A stretch of DNA of 64,000 nucleotides from Shewanella sp. SNU WT4. GTDB taxonomy: Bacteria > Pseudomonadota > Gammaproteobacteria > Enterobacterales > Shewanellaceae. A model generated the notes under the pieces. It did not search any database. It was not told the origin of the DNA and saw nothing but the letters and a program-made list of their open reading frames with translations. The translations under genes and the position numbers were made by a program. Where the stretch lies: the NCBI RefSeq assembly GCF_006494715.1, contig NZ_CP041151.1, positions 186,001-250,000 on the forward strand, in the 5' to 3' direction. Shown here piece by piece: positions 47,811-55,765 of the stretch (within the stretch, counting starts at the first letter, position 1; each line of letters starts with the position of its first letter).

Positions 47811-49475
47811 CTATCTCAGTTGCTTTTCTGGATCTTGAAGTATGTCTTCAAACATATCTTTAACGCGGCAATCACCGCACATTTTTAAGCGTTCAATATT
47901 GGCGCTAAAGGCACTGTGGGCCCCGACCATATCGAGCATGCGATGCACCATAGACTGGGTTGCAAACGCACTGCCACAGCGGATACATTCAAATGGCGCT
48001 TCTTCTTTAATAGTTTTAAGCGTCTGACGACTGTCACTATTAAAGTTGATTTGCGCCGTTAAGCTAATGGCATTTTCAGGACAGGCCGCTTCACACAAGC
48101 CGCACTGCACGCAATCTTGCTCAGTAAAGCGCAAGGCTGGCATGTCACCGCCATCACGCAGCGCCTGAGTTGGACAAATAGCCACACAAGACACACACAA
48201 GGTGCACTTTTCAAGATTAACATTCACTTGGCCAAACGGAATATTAGCCATAGGCACAATAGACACTACTGCGCCCGCTTGTGTATTAAGGTGATCGATA
48301 GCTGTATATAGCACGCTACGTTTAGACGCTGCGGCAATTTGGGTTGGCGCGATAACCGGCCATAAATTGCTGATAGCCAGCTGCGAATCAAGCTCGGCAA
48401 TGGCAGCATCATGAATTAAGCTGATGCGTTCTGGTTGTCCCATTTCACTTAAGATGCGATTAGCTAAGCCCAATTCACCATTCAGCATTTGGGTTAAGGT
48501 TGGCGCTGTAGTATCGGTTTGCATGATCAACACTTGGCGCGCACCAAAGGCTAACGCCGCAAACCAATGCTCCATCGAAGCGACTGTGATTTCTTCTAAA
48601 GCCACAGGCAATACATCACCCGCTAATTGCTGCTGCAATTGCTCGGCGGCGACATTGCTGTCATGGAATAAAATCACCGGGGCTACGCTGGCTTCATCAC
48701 TAAAGCGCGCAATCAGCTTTTGCAGATAAGTTAATAACGACTGCGGATTAGGTAAGTCATAACTAATGGCGCCAGTTGGGCACGCATTGGTACAACTACC
48801 GGCGCCATGACACAGGTATGGGTCAATAGTGATCAACTTGTCTTGGCTGCTGATAGCATCTGCCGGACAGAAGTTAAGGCACAAGTTACAACCATTGATG
48901 CCATTGCGGTTATGAGCGCAAATATCGCTATTAACCTTAACGTATCTAGGTTTATCAAACTCACCGACTAACTCAGGAATATCGCTAAGCGCGGCGGCTA
49001 ACTTGGCTTCGTCATACCCCACATGAAAATAGCCTGGCGGCAACATTTCTAGGTTCAAATTTGGGGTGTGGCTTAAATCTAAAATCATATCAAAGTGTGG
49101 CTTGCGAATGGCCACCACACTTAATGGTGCTAAGGTTTCGCCTTGCTCAACCGTCACCTGAAATTGACCTAAAAAGCCTTTAATATCGACAATTTTATTA
49201 TAAAAACATTCGACATTAACTGCTGAGTTCATCACTTTTTCAAGATGAGCATCATCCTGACTGGTAATAGCATCAGTCGCTAAAATGACTAAGCTCGCCA
49301 TTTGTGGCAGCTTAGCCGCTGCTAGGCGAGCTAAATCTTCTGGCCCAAGAATAAGCACATTACCTTGGGTGGTATAGCTCACTGTCGGAGGGATCAAATT
49401 CTGCAGAATTTGGGTGTTCGCCATGACACGCTGGCGAATATTTTTCAGCTCCAGTGGATGTTGTTTATTGTTCAC
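47811..49475 (-). CDS. Multi-cluster 4Fe-4S protein of the FDH accessory operon
   Basis: A 554-residue cytosolic polyferredoxin. One cluster pair is near residues 190-240 (CNLCLNFCPAD and CTNACPTG) and a second pair near 425-475 (CTLCVSCVAICP and CGLCEAACP). A C-terminal CIRCGS and CGDC may bind metal. N-terminal and central parts resemble a Rossmann-like domain without a clear family. Homologues are regularly encoded beside fdh genes, so a role in electron supply or cluster transfer for FDH maturation is inferred, not shown. Confidence 0.8.
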   Translation of the reverse strand: MNNKQHPLELKNIRQRVMANTQILQNLIPPTVSYTTQGNVLILGPEDLARLAAAKLPQMASLVILATDAITSQDDAHLEKVMNSAVNVECFYNKIVDIKGFLGQFQVTVEQGETLAPLSVVAIRKPHFDMILDLSHTPNLNLEMLPPGYFHVGYDEAKLAAALSDIPELVGEFDKPRYVKVNSDICAHNRNGINGCNLCLNFCPADAISSQDKLITIDPYLCHGAGSCTNACPTGAISYDLPNPQSLLTYLQKLIARFSDEASVAPVILFHDSNVAAEQLQQQLAGDVLPVALEEITVASMEHWFAALAFGARQVLIMQTDTTAPTLTQMLNGELGLANRILSEMGQPERISLIHDAAIAELDSQLAISNLWPVIAPTQIAAASKRSVLYTAIDHLNTQAGAVVSIVPMANIPFGQVNVNLEKCTLCVSCVAICPTQALRDGGDMPALRFTEQDCVQCGLCEAACPENAISLTAQINFNSDSRQTLKTIKEEAPFECIRCGSAFATQSMVHRMLDMVGAHSAFSANIERLKMCGDCRVKDMFEDILQDPEKQLR

Positions 49476-49610
49476 ATTGCATTCCTGAACATGACCCTGT
49501 TAATGACTTTGCGTGTGTGTTCCATTTTATATTGTTGAATTTCCATAAGAGTTCTACAAATACACACAGCAAGAGCCATACCAGAGTGGAGGCCTTTATA
49601 ATTCACTAAA

Positions 49611-50273
49611 CTAACCCAAAGTAACAGGTTGAGTTTCATCGATTGATTCGGTTGCCACTTTTTGATCATTTGCCACTAATGGCTCTGGCAAATTGTCTAC
49701 ATTGTCATCGTGACTATTAAGCATGACATCTGGCGCGGCTTCATCTTGCGCACTATCACTATCCACCACATCCATGACGTGATGATCGTTGATCTGGCTA
49801 GTGTGCTCAGCTACTTGTGCGGCTTGTTGCGCCTCTTTTTCGGCTAACTCTTTTTGCTCTCTTTCAATCACTCGCTTAAATACTTTATTGACTAGTTCAG
49901 CCGACACTTCAGCGCTTAATTTAGGCTGATTGCTGTAATCCAATGCATATTCAAGTAAGCCATCAATTTCATTAAAGTGAGGCTGTTTCCATAAGGCTCT
50001 TAACGCCGCTTTTTTCGCTAATGGGTCAACATTGTCGCCCATAAAGCTGGCAAAGCTGCCGCCCACTTCAATTTTTTCAGGGTCGGGCAAGGGCTGTGGA
50101 GCCTCAGCTTCTGTAGGCTCTGCGTCCGCGGGCAAGTCATCGCTGATTTGCGCTGATGATTCCTCTGTTGCCTGCTGCTCTAGCAAGGCTTTCGCTTCAT
50201 CTTCCTTGGCTTCTGCAGCAACCTGTTGGCGACGTAAGTGCCAACGGCTGAGTAATCCGTTGCCAGATGTCAT
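49611..50273 (-). CDS. DUF3306-family FDH-region protein
   Basis: A 220-residue acidic protein. The N-terminal GLLSRWHLRRQQVA motif and a central FASFMGDNVDPLAKKAALRALW with KPHFNEIDGLLEY-like sequence fit DUF3306, seen next to formate dehydrogenase accessory genes. The rest is Glu/Asp/Gln-rich and probably disordered. No signal or membrane segment. It overlaps DUF3305 by four bases (ATGA). Function unknown. Confidence 0.8.
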   Translation of the reverse strand: MTSGNGLLSRWHLRRQQVAAEAKEDEAKALLEQQATEESSAQISDDLPADAEPTEAEAPQPLPDPEKIEVGGSFASFMGDNVDPLAKKAALRALWKQPHFNEIDGLLEYALDYSNQPKLSAEVSAELVNKVFKRVIEREQKELAEKEAQQAAQVAEHTSQINDHHVMDVVDSDSAQDEAAPDVMLNSHDDNVDNLPEPLVANDQKVATESIDETQPVTLG

Positions 50274-50725
50274 CGACTTCTCCCTTGCTGGGCTTGTTCT
50301 TTACGGCGGTTAACGTGTTTACGTCTGTGCGCACTGATTTCCACTTCGCCATGGCGAGTAATAAAGGCTTCTAACCAGCAGGCTACCGCATCAGGCATAG
50401 CCATGCTCAGTACTGGGGTATCACCCTCTAAGCAACCCGCTGCGACATTTTGGTCAGCAGACACCACGGCTGGCACCCAAGTGCCATCTTCTAATTCATC
50501 GCAGACGATAAATAACGTTGGATTTTCCATATCCAGATTGAGGCGATAACTGGCGCGCTCATCTAAAAACAGCTCTAACGCCACGGTTTTAAAGCCTGCA
50601 GGGGTATTTTCATCCCCAGGTAATACTTGATCTAATTCCCATTGGATCGAGGTCCAGCGTCCCACTTGCTTCTCTACTTTTTTCAGAGAAACGTGCATAG
50701 GCCAAATACTTTCAGAATGTTGCAT
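50270..50725 (-). CDS. DUF3305-family FDH-region protein
   Basis: A 151-residue cytosolic protein. It has WPMHVSLKKVEKQVGRW near the start, a LDLDMENPTLFIV-type strand (seen as NLDMENPTLFIVCDE), and a basic C-terminus (HRRKHVNRRKEQ). This fits DUF3305, which almost always accompanies DUF3306 beside fdh genes. It is the first gene of a leftward accessory operon, DUF3305-DUF3306-polyferredoxin-TorD, leading toward FDH operon 2. Molecular role unknown. Confidence 0.82.
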   Translation of the reverse strand: MQHSESIWPMHVSLKKVEKQVGRWTSIQWELDQVLPGDENTPAGFKTVALELFLDERASYRLNLDMENPTLFIVCDELEDGTWVPAVVSADQNVAAGCLEGDTPVLSMAMPDAVACWLEAFITRHGEVEISAHRRKHVNRRKEQAQQGRSR

Positions 50726-50849
50726 TATGACTCCGAATCTTAATCCTGCTTAAATCAGGAAGGATGTCGTTTACTAAGCGGATCGTGCTCGCTCAAGGGC
50801 TAAACCGCAACAAGCAATTTTAATGCCATAGCTACATTCAGAGAGTTCT

Positions 50850-50863
50850 TTGAGCTGGATCAT
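50850..50863. promoter_or_regulatory. FNR/EtrA-like site between the accessory operon and fdhD
   Basis: TTGAG-CTGG-ATCAT matches eight of ten FNR half-site bases (TTGAT-N4-ATCAA). It lies 125 bases upstream of the DUF3305 start, consistent with anaerobic induction of fdh accessory genes. Binding is inferred. Confidence 0.45.
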
Positions 50864-50879
50864 TAATTGCCGCGTTCCA

Positions 50880-50918
50880 TAGGGACAAATTGTCCAATTA
50901 TCGCCTTAAGTAGGGACA
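50880..50918. promoter_or_regulatory. Palindrome and direct repeats upstream of fdhD
   Basis: GGACAA-A-TTGTCC (50883-50895) is a perfect palindrome. The sequence TAGGGACA occurs at 50880-50887 and again at 50911-50918, 31 bases apart, about three helical turns. This looks like an operator for a dimeric regulator. The HTH regulator encoded after fdhD is a natural candidate, but this is not shown. Confidence 0.5.
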
Positions 50919-51030
50919 TAATCACCACTGCGACTAAGTAAAGTGAGATCTTTACCGCAAAATATAGCGTTTTTAATTTTAGGTACGATCCTTGCAAGGT
51001 AAGGCGTAGAATTTAGCGAGACCAGAATCA

Positions 51031-51873
51031 ATGATAACTCCAACATCAAAAATTGCTTTTATTAAAACTCAAGCCGAAGTGCCTATGACCATAGCGGTCA
51101 CCGCAGTCAACGAAAAGGGCGAAGTTCAGGATAAATTCATCGCCTGTGAACGGCCATTAACCATTTATCTAAATTGGCGCCCGATAGTGACCTTAATGAC
51201 CTTAGGCGCCAGACCTGAGGCACTAGTGCTAGGTTATTTGAAAAACCAAGGGTTTATTTCAGATCTTAGCCAACTGAAATCTGTGATTGTCGACTGGGAT
51301 ACTAACTCTGCCGCGGTAGTTACTGATGAGCAAGATGCTGATATAGAACAAAAACTAAGTGAAAAAACCGTGACTACCGGTTGTGGTCAAGGCACTGTAT
51401 TTGGCGGCTTTATGCAAGGCGTAGAAGATATTGTGCTGCCAACCCCAAGCCTGAAACAAAGCACCTTGTACGCGCTACTCAATAACATTAACGACTATAA
51501 CGAAACCTACAAGAATGCAGGCGCGGTCCATGGTTGCGGTTTATGTGAAGATGCCACTATCACAGCCTTCGTGGAAGACATTGGTCGCCACAATGCAGTC
51601 GATACCTTGGCGGGCGACATGTGGCTAGCACAAGACACTGGCAGTAATAAGATTTTCTACACCACAGGCCGTCTGACCTCAGAGATGGTGATTAAAGTGG
51701 CCAAAATGGGCATACCGGTATTGTTATCTCGTAGCGGTGTTACCCAAATGGGCTTAGAGCTAGCGCAAAAGCTTGGTATTACTATGGTGGCGCGCGCTAA
51801 AGGCCGTCACTTCTTAGTGTACAACGGCGCTGAAACCATAGCATTCGACGCCAAGCCAGAGGCCAAAGCATGA
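51031..51873 (+). CDS. fdhD: Formate dehydrogenase accessory sulfurtransferase FdhD
   Basis: A 280-residue protein that delivers sulfur to the molybdenum ligand of FDH. The TLGARPEALVLGYLKNQG segment and EDIGRHNAVDTL, the nucleotide/cofactor-binding signature, are clear. In E. coli the active CxxC lies in a loop after the TTGxxxxCG region; here that region has a single Cys (TTGCGQG, Cys118), whereas a CxxC is found later (HGCGLC, Cys169 and Cys172). It overlaps the following regulator gene by four bases (ATGA). Confidence 0.92.
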   Translation: MITPTSKIAFIKTQAEVPMTIAVTAVNEKGEVQDKFIACERPLTIYLNWRPIVTLMTLGARPEALVLGYLKNQGFISDLSQLKSVIVDWDTNSAAVVTDEQDADIEQKLSEKTVTTGCGQGTVFGGFMQGVEDIVLPTPSLKQSTLYALLNNINDYNETYKNAGAVHGCGLCEDATITAFVEDIGRHNAVDTLAGDMWLAQDTGSNKIFYTTGRLTSEMVIKVAKMGIPVLLSRSGVTQMGLELAQKLGITMVARAKGRHFLVYNGAETIAFDAKPEAKA

Positions 51874-52775
51874 CCGACAGCAGTGATCAGATTTACATGA
51901 GCGCTCGCCAAGTCGCTGACTATTTAGATTTAAATGAAAAGAAAGTCTATTCCATGGCTAATGACCGCATTTTGCCAGCGACTAAAATCACGGGTAAATG
52001 GTTATTCCCTAAGATTTTGATTGATAGATGGATTATGGACTCCTGCCATAATGGCATGCTCACCGACCGCATGCTGATCACTGGCAGTGATGACCCGTTA
52101 TTGTCCATGACAGTCGCCCGCATGATGGCCGAAATTGGTAGCCGCGAGTTAATCAGCTATAGCTCCACAGGTTCGCGCCTAGGTTTAGATTTGCTGTCTA
52201 AAGGCTATGCCGATGTCTGTACCTTACATTGGGGCTCAATTGAAGAGCGCAACATTCGCCACCCCGCCTTACTTAAAGGTTATGCCAATCATCAGCAATG
52301 GGTCATGGTGCATGGTTATCAGCGCCGCCAAGGCTTACTGTTAAGACCAGATTTACATCACCTTGGCCAACAGCAGCAACAATTGGCCTCGCAGCCATTA
52401 CGTTGGGTGAGTCGCCAAGGCGGCGCTGGTAGTCAGCAACATTTGGAGCATTGGTTACTGACCCAAGGCAAGCAACTCTCAGAAATCAATCAAGTGGTGA
52501 CGGCTTATAGTGAGCGCGAGCTAGCAGGTTATATTGCTCGGGGAGACGCCGATGTTGGTTTTGGTTGTGAAGCTGTTGCCAACGAAAGCGGCCTGATTTT
52601 CATTCCAATTTTGCATGAATCCTTTGATTTTGTCATGCCGCAAAACATCTATTTCAGACGCCAATTACAGCATTTGTTTAAGCTACTCACGAGCGCTGAA
52701 TCAAGACAAATGGCAGCGTTATTGGGGGGATACGATCTCTCAAATACTGGCAGCTTAATTTGGAGCGCGACCTAA
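51870..52775 (+). CDS. HTH regulator with periplasmic-binding-protein-like sensor domain
   Basis: A 301-residue protein. Residues 8-55 form an excisionase-type helix-turn-helix (SARQVADYLDLNEKKVYSMA). The remainder resembles a PBP-like ligand domain (TGSRLGLDLLSKGYADVCTLHW, then ADVGFGCEAVANESGLIFIP), as in regulators that sense molybdate-type anions or related cofactors. Translational overlap with fdhD suggests it monitors FDH status, molybdenum or tungsten. This assignment is inference. A terminator follows. Confidence 0.82.
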   Translation: MTDSSDQIYMSARQVADYLDLNEKKVYSMANDRILPATKITGKWLFPKILIDRWIMDSCHNGMLTDRMLITGSDDPLLSMTVARMMAEIGSRELISYSSTGSRLGLDLLSKGYADVCTLHWGSIEERNIRHPALLKGYANHQQWVMVHGYQRRQGLLLRPDLHHLGQQQQQLASQPLRWVSRQGGAGSQQHLEHWLLTQGKQLSEINQVVTAYSERELAGYIARGDADVGFGCEAVANESGLIFIPILHESFDFVMPQNIYFRRQLQHLFKLLTSAESRQMAALLGGYDLSNTGSLIWSAT

Positions 52776-52778
52776 ATA

Positions 52779-52810
52779 AAAACAGGCCATTGATCTAATG
52801 GCCTGTTTTA
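52779..52810. terminator. Bidirectional terminator between the HTH regulator and rlmF
   Basis: AACAGGCCATT and AATGGCCTGTT form an eleven-pair stem with A/T flanks on both sides. Confidence 0.92.
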
Positions 52811-52841
52811 GTTTTCATCTAATCGCTTATATACCTAAGCC

Positions 52842-53852
52842 TTATATGCCAAAGCTGGGCGCCATGCCAAATTTTGGCTGCTGCGCTTTAAGCTTTAACC
52901 ATTGCTTGCGATTGGCCGCGGGTAAATAACTCCAGGCCAATACGCGCGTAAGTTTATTGCCTTGCTGCATCTCAATGACTTTCACTTCATCGGCGCCTAA
53001 TTGAGTTAATAACTTACGGCACGGCGCAAGATTTTCGCCCTTAGAGACTAAAGACGTAAACCATAAACATTGATGGCTGAACTCACGGCTTTCGTTAATC
53101 ATGTTAGTTAAAAAGCCTAACTCGCCGCCTTGACACCATAACTCATTGGCTTGACCGCCAAAGTTAAGCTTAGGCTCGGCCGCTTGTCCTTTAGCTAAAC
53201 CAAGATTATTCACTTTACGAGTAGCCGCTTGAGTAGCGGCTTGCGCTGATTCGTGAAATGGCGGATTGCACAGGGTAATGTCAAACAGTTCGCCCGCTTG
53301 AATAATCCCTTTAAAAATCGCACTTGGGTTAGATTGCAGTCGCAATTGCAGCGCACTAGTTAACAAAGGATTAGCCTTGATGATGGCCGCAACATTATCT
53401 AATGAAGCCTGAGCGATATCCGATGCCACAAACTGCCAGCCGTAACTGCTATGGCCAAGTAACGGGTAGACACCATTAGCGCCAGTGCCGATATCAAGCA
53501 GCTTAATGGCCTTGCCTGTGATTGGCTTATTATTGATGAGCAGTAAGTCCGCAATATGGTGAATGTAATCCACCCGCCCAGGTATAGGTGGGCACAAGGC
53601 GCCTGCGGGTATGCTCCAGCCTTTAATGCCATAATCGGCCAGTAATATGGCGCTATTTAAGCTTTTAACGGCATCTGGGTTGGCAAAATCAATGGAAACT
53701 CGGCCATAGCCGTTATCTCGGGAAAAGCTAGATAAGCTCGGAAGAGCAAGACAAAGCCGTTCAAAATCATAACCTTTGTTATGAATATTGCGTGGGTGCA
53801 AACCGACTTTGTCGAGCGGCGCTGGGATTTTTTTCGTGTGTTTAAATGCCAT
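52842..53852 (-). CDS. rlmF: 23S rRNA (adenine-1618-N6) methyltransferase
   Basis: A 336-residue SAM-dependent methyltransferase. The start MAFKHTKK is followed by LHPRNIHNKGYDFERL, a signature of RlmF/YbiN. The SAM motif LLDIGTGANGVYPLLG and catalytic NPPFHES are present. The ATG at 53852 is preferred; a TTG three codons upstream is possible but needless. It should modify A1618 of 23S rRNA. Confidence 0.94.
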   Translation of the reverse strand: MAFKHTKKIPAPLDKVGLHPRNIHNKGYDFERLCLALPSLSSFSRDNGYGRVSIDFANPDAVKSLNSAILLADYGIKGWSIPAGALCPPIPGRVDYIHHIADLLLINNKPITGKAIKLLDIGTGANGVYPLLGHSSYGWQFVASDIAQASLDNVAAIIKANPLLTSALQLRLQSNPSAIFKGIIQAGELFDITLCNPPFHESAQAATQAATRKVNNLGLAKGQAAEPKLNFGGQANELWCQGGELGFLTNMINESREFSHQCLWFTSLVSKGENLAPCRKLLTQLGADEVKVIEMQQGNKLTRVLAWSYLPAANRKQWLKLKAQQPKFGMAPSFGI

Positions 53853-53888
53853 ATTGACCAATCTAAGACTGATCTACGTCAACACAGA

Positions 53889-54302
53889 TCAATCATATAA
53901 ATAACGGGTAAAGAGTAAATTGACGACCGATGCCTGACCAGTTTCCTTGGTCAATAGCTCATTGACGGTATCGTAACACTCACGCCGGATCTCTTCACGC
54001 CCGGTCAGCGATTTAATTTTTTCTTCGGTTTGATTTCCAATAATTTCAATAATAGCGCTGCGCAGCAAAGGATCGTGACGCTCTAATGCGGCTAAATCAG
54101 CCGAATTTTTTACCATCAACTCAATGGTAATGCGCACAAAACCTAACTTATTACCTTTGCTTAGATAATTGGTGACTATTTCAGGCTCAAAGCCGTAATA
54201 ACCAAAATCGTCTTTAACTTCTTCTTCCGCCGCCATCGCGCTTGTCCCAATAACAGTTGCAAGTATTATCATCATTGCCATTAGTATCTTCATGATAAAC
54301 AT
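53889..54302 (-). CDS. FliL-like exported protein
   Basis: A 137-residue protein with an N-terminal signal peptide (cut near AMA|AEE). The mature part, with FVRITIELMV, a RHDPLLRSAIIEII helix and the final VVNLLFTRYLYD, matches the FliL C-terminal domain. True FliL is membrane-anchored in the flagellar basal body; here the hydrophobic segment looks cleavable and there are no flagellar neighbours. It may be a second, non-flagellar FliL-type protein. The ATG follows AAGGA closely. Confidence 0.75.
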   Translation of the reverse strand: MFIMKILMAMMIILATVIGTSAMAAEEEVKDDFGYYGFEPEIVTNYLSKGNKLGFVRITIELMVKNSADLAALERHDPLLRSAIIEIIGNQTEEKIKSLTGREEIRRECYDTVNELLTKETGQASVVNLLFTRYLYD

Positions 54303-54399
54303 CGATTCCTTAATTAATCTCAGCTGACAAGCTTTGCTATGTGTCGATTTTAGGTCATGGTAAACTGCAGAAGATAGTCATTATTGTGATGAGTTTTCC

Positions 54400-54948
54400 A
54401 TGCCCATGACCGACCTTTGCTTTCCTAATGGTGAATCAATTCAATGGTTTTCGCCAGATAAACCCAACAAATTACCAGAAGGTCTTATGGCTCAATGGTT
54501 AGTCGATAAGGGAAGCTTAACTGCTAGGCTCAAAAATTGCTGTCAGCAATTCGATGTAAAATTGATAGCGGCAACTCAAACACCATCAAGCCTGTGGATC
54601 CGTGAAGTCTTGCTCTGTCTTGATGGTATTCCTTGGATATTCGCCCATACCGAAATTCCCGATGCCTTAATGCACCACCCGCTAAGCCAACTGGCAACCT
54701 TAGGTAATCGCCCATTGGGTGAGCAATTGTTTGCCGGCAACTTTACCGCGGGCGCCATTGAAATCGCCAGTTTTAACGGTCAAAAGGCGTTAGCGCGCCT
54801 ACCTATGGCTATGGTAGCCACAGGCGAAGAGCCGCTTTGGGGGCGCCGCCGTTATTTTCATTTAGGCGATCAATCATTAGTGGTTAGTGAAATCTTTTTG
54901 CCCAAAGCGCGCGCCGCCATTGAAGCGAGTGCTAGTGTTCAAAGTTAA
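54400..54948 (+). CDS. ubiC: Chorismate pyruvate-lyase
   Basis: A 182-residue cytosolic enzyme that makes 4-hydroxybenzoate for ubiquinone. SSLWIREVLLCLDG, HPLSQLATLGNRPLGEQLF and EPLWGRRRYFHL are UbiC signatures; Arg and Glu in these segments bind product. Length is normal (E. coli 165). No ubiA is adjacent. Divergent from the FliL-like gene, convergent with marC. Confidence 0.9.
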   Translation: MPMTDLCFPNGESIQWFSPDKPNKLPEGLMAQWLVDKGSLTARLKNCCQQFDVKLIAATQTPSSLWIREVLLCLDGIPWIFAHTEIPDALMHHPLSQLATLGNRPLGEQLFAGNFTAGAIEIASFNGQKALARLPMAMVATGEEPLWGRRRYFHLGDQSLVVSEIFLPKARAAIEASASVQS

Positions 54949-54975
54949 GCAGCCAAACAAGTGAGCCTTAAGCGA

Positions 54976-55569
54976 TTAGCCTTGAGTTGCTAGGTAACTG
55001 CCGACGCCATCAAGGAACATTTGCACTGATAGCATTACCAGCACCATACCCATTAATCGCTCCATAGCCGTTAGGCCTTTCTCACCAAGCACGCGCGTAA
55101 ATACCTGATGGAACATTAAGATCACCGCACTCAGCGCCCATGCAGAAGTCAGTGCTACAGTCCAATCGACCATACGATGCGGATCGGTATGCGCTAATAA
55201 AATCAGCGCCGCTAAAATAGAAGGGCCTGCCATTAACGGAATGGCCATAGGGACAATAAATGGCTCTTCGCCAGCCGCCAGCCCTGTTACCCCGCCAGGC
55301 TGGGGGAAAATCATTTTAATTGCGATAAGAAACAAAATAATCCCGCCGGCAATACTTACCGACTCAGAACGCAGATTTAAGAAATTGAGAATGGACTCGC
55401 CAGCGAATAAGAACATCATCATGATCACCAGCGATATTAATAGCTCGCGCACTAATACTCGTCGGCGTTTTTTGGGTTCTATATGGCGCAATATTGACGC
55501 GAATATGGGTAGGTTTCCCAGAGGATCCATAATCAAAAACAGCATGACAGCAGCCGACCAAGTTTCCAT
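54976..55569 (-). CDS. MarC-family membrane protein (YhgN-like)
   Basis: A 197-residue inner-membrane protein with about six hydrophobic segments. The opening FLIMDPLGNLPIFASIL and the PLMAGPSILAALILL loop are typical of the MarC/YhgN family. The family's transport role is uncertain, and a link to drug resistance has been withdrawn for MarC itself. Convergent with ubiC and divergent from the ZIP-like gene. Confidence 0.9.
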   Translation of the reverse strand: METWSAAVMLFLIMDPLGNLPIFASILRHIEPKKRRRVLVRELLISLVIMMMFLFAGESILNFLNLRSESVSIAGGIILFLIAIKMIFPQPGGVTGLAAGEEPFIVPMAIPLMAGPSILAALILLAHTDPHRMVDWTVALTSAWALSAVILMFHQVFTRVLGEKGLTAMERLMGMVLVMLSVQMFLDGVGSYLATQG

Positions 55570-55723
55570 ACAGGCACATCGCTATAGATCAAGAAGATAC
55601 TGCAGGCATTCTATAACAATCTAGCCACAGGTCTATAGAAATCACTGTTAATACAACGACATTCTCTTACATTTATCATGCCATAAAATTAACAATACTA
55701 TCTCTGCTGAAATCAATGACAAC

Positions 55724-55732
55724 TGTTATAAT
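55724..55732 (+). promoter_or_regulatory. Extended -10 promoter for the ZIP-like gene
   Basis: TGT-TATAAT is a perfect extended -10 element, 33 bases upstream of the ATG. TGTTATAAT also resembles half of a Zur box, but no full palindrome is seen. Confidence 0.5.
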
Positions 55733-55765
55733 GACCGACTTATCTAGCCAACCCCTCTTGAGATT

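Noticed and set aside
49472..49669. A 65-codon minus-strand frame between the polyferredoxin and DUF3306 genes
   Set aside because: It overlaps both neighbours and shows no family resemblance or ribosome site.
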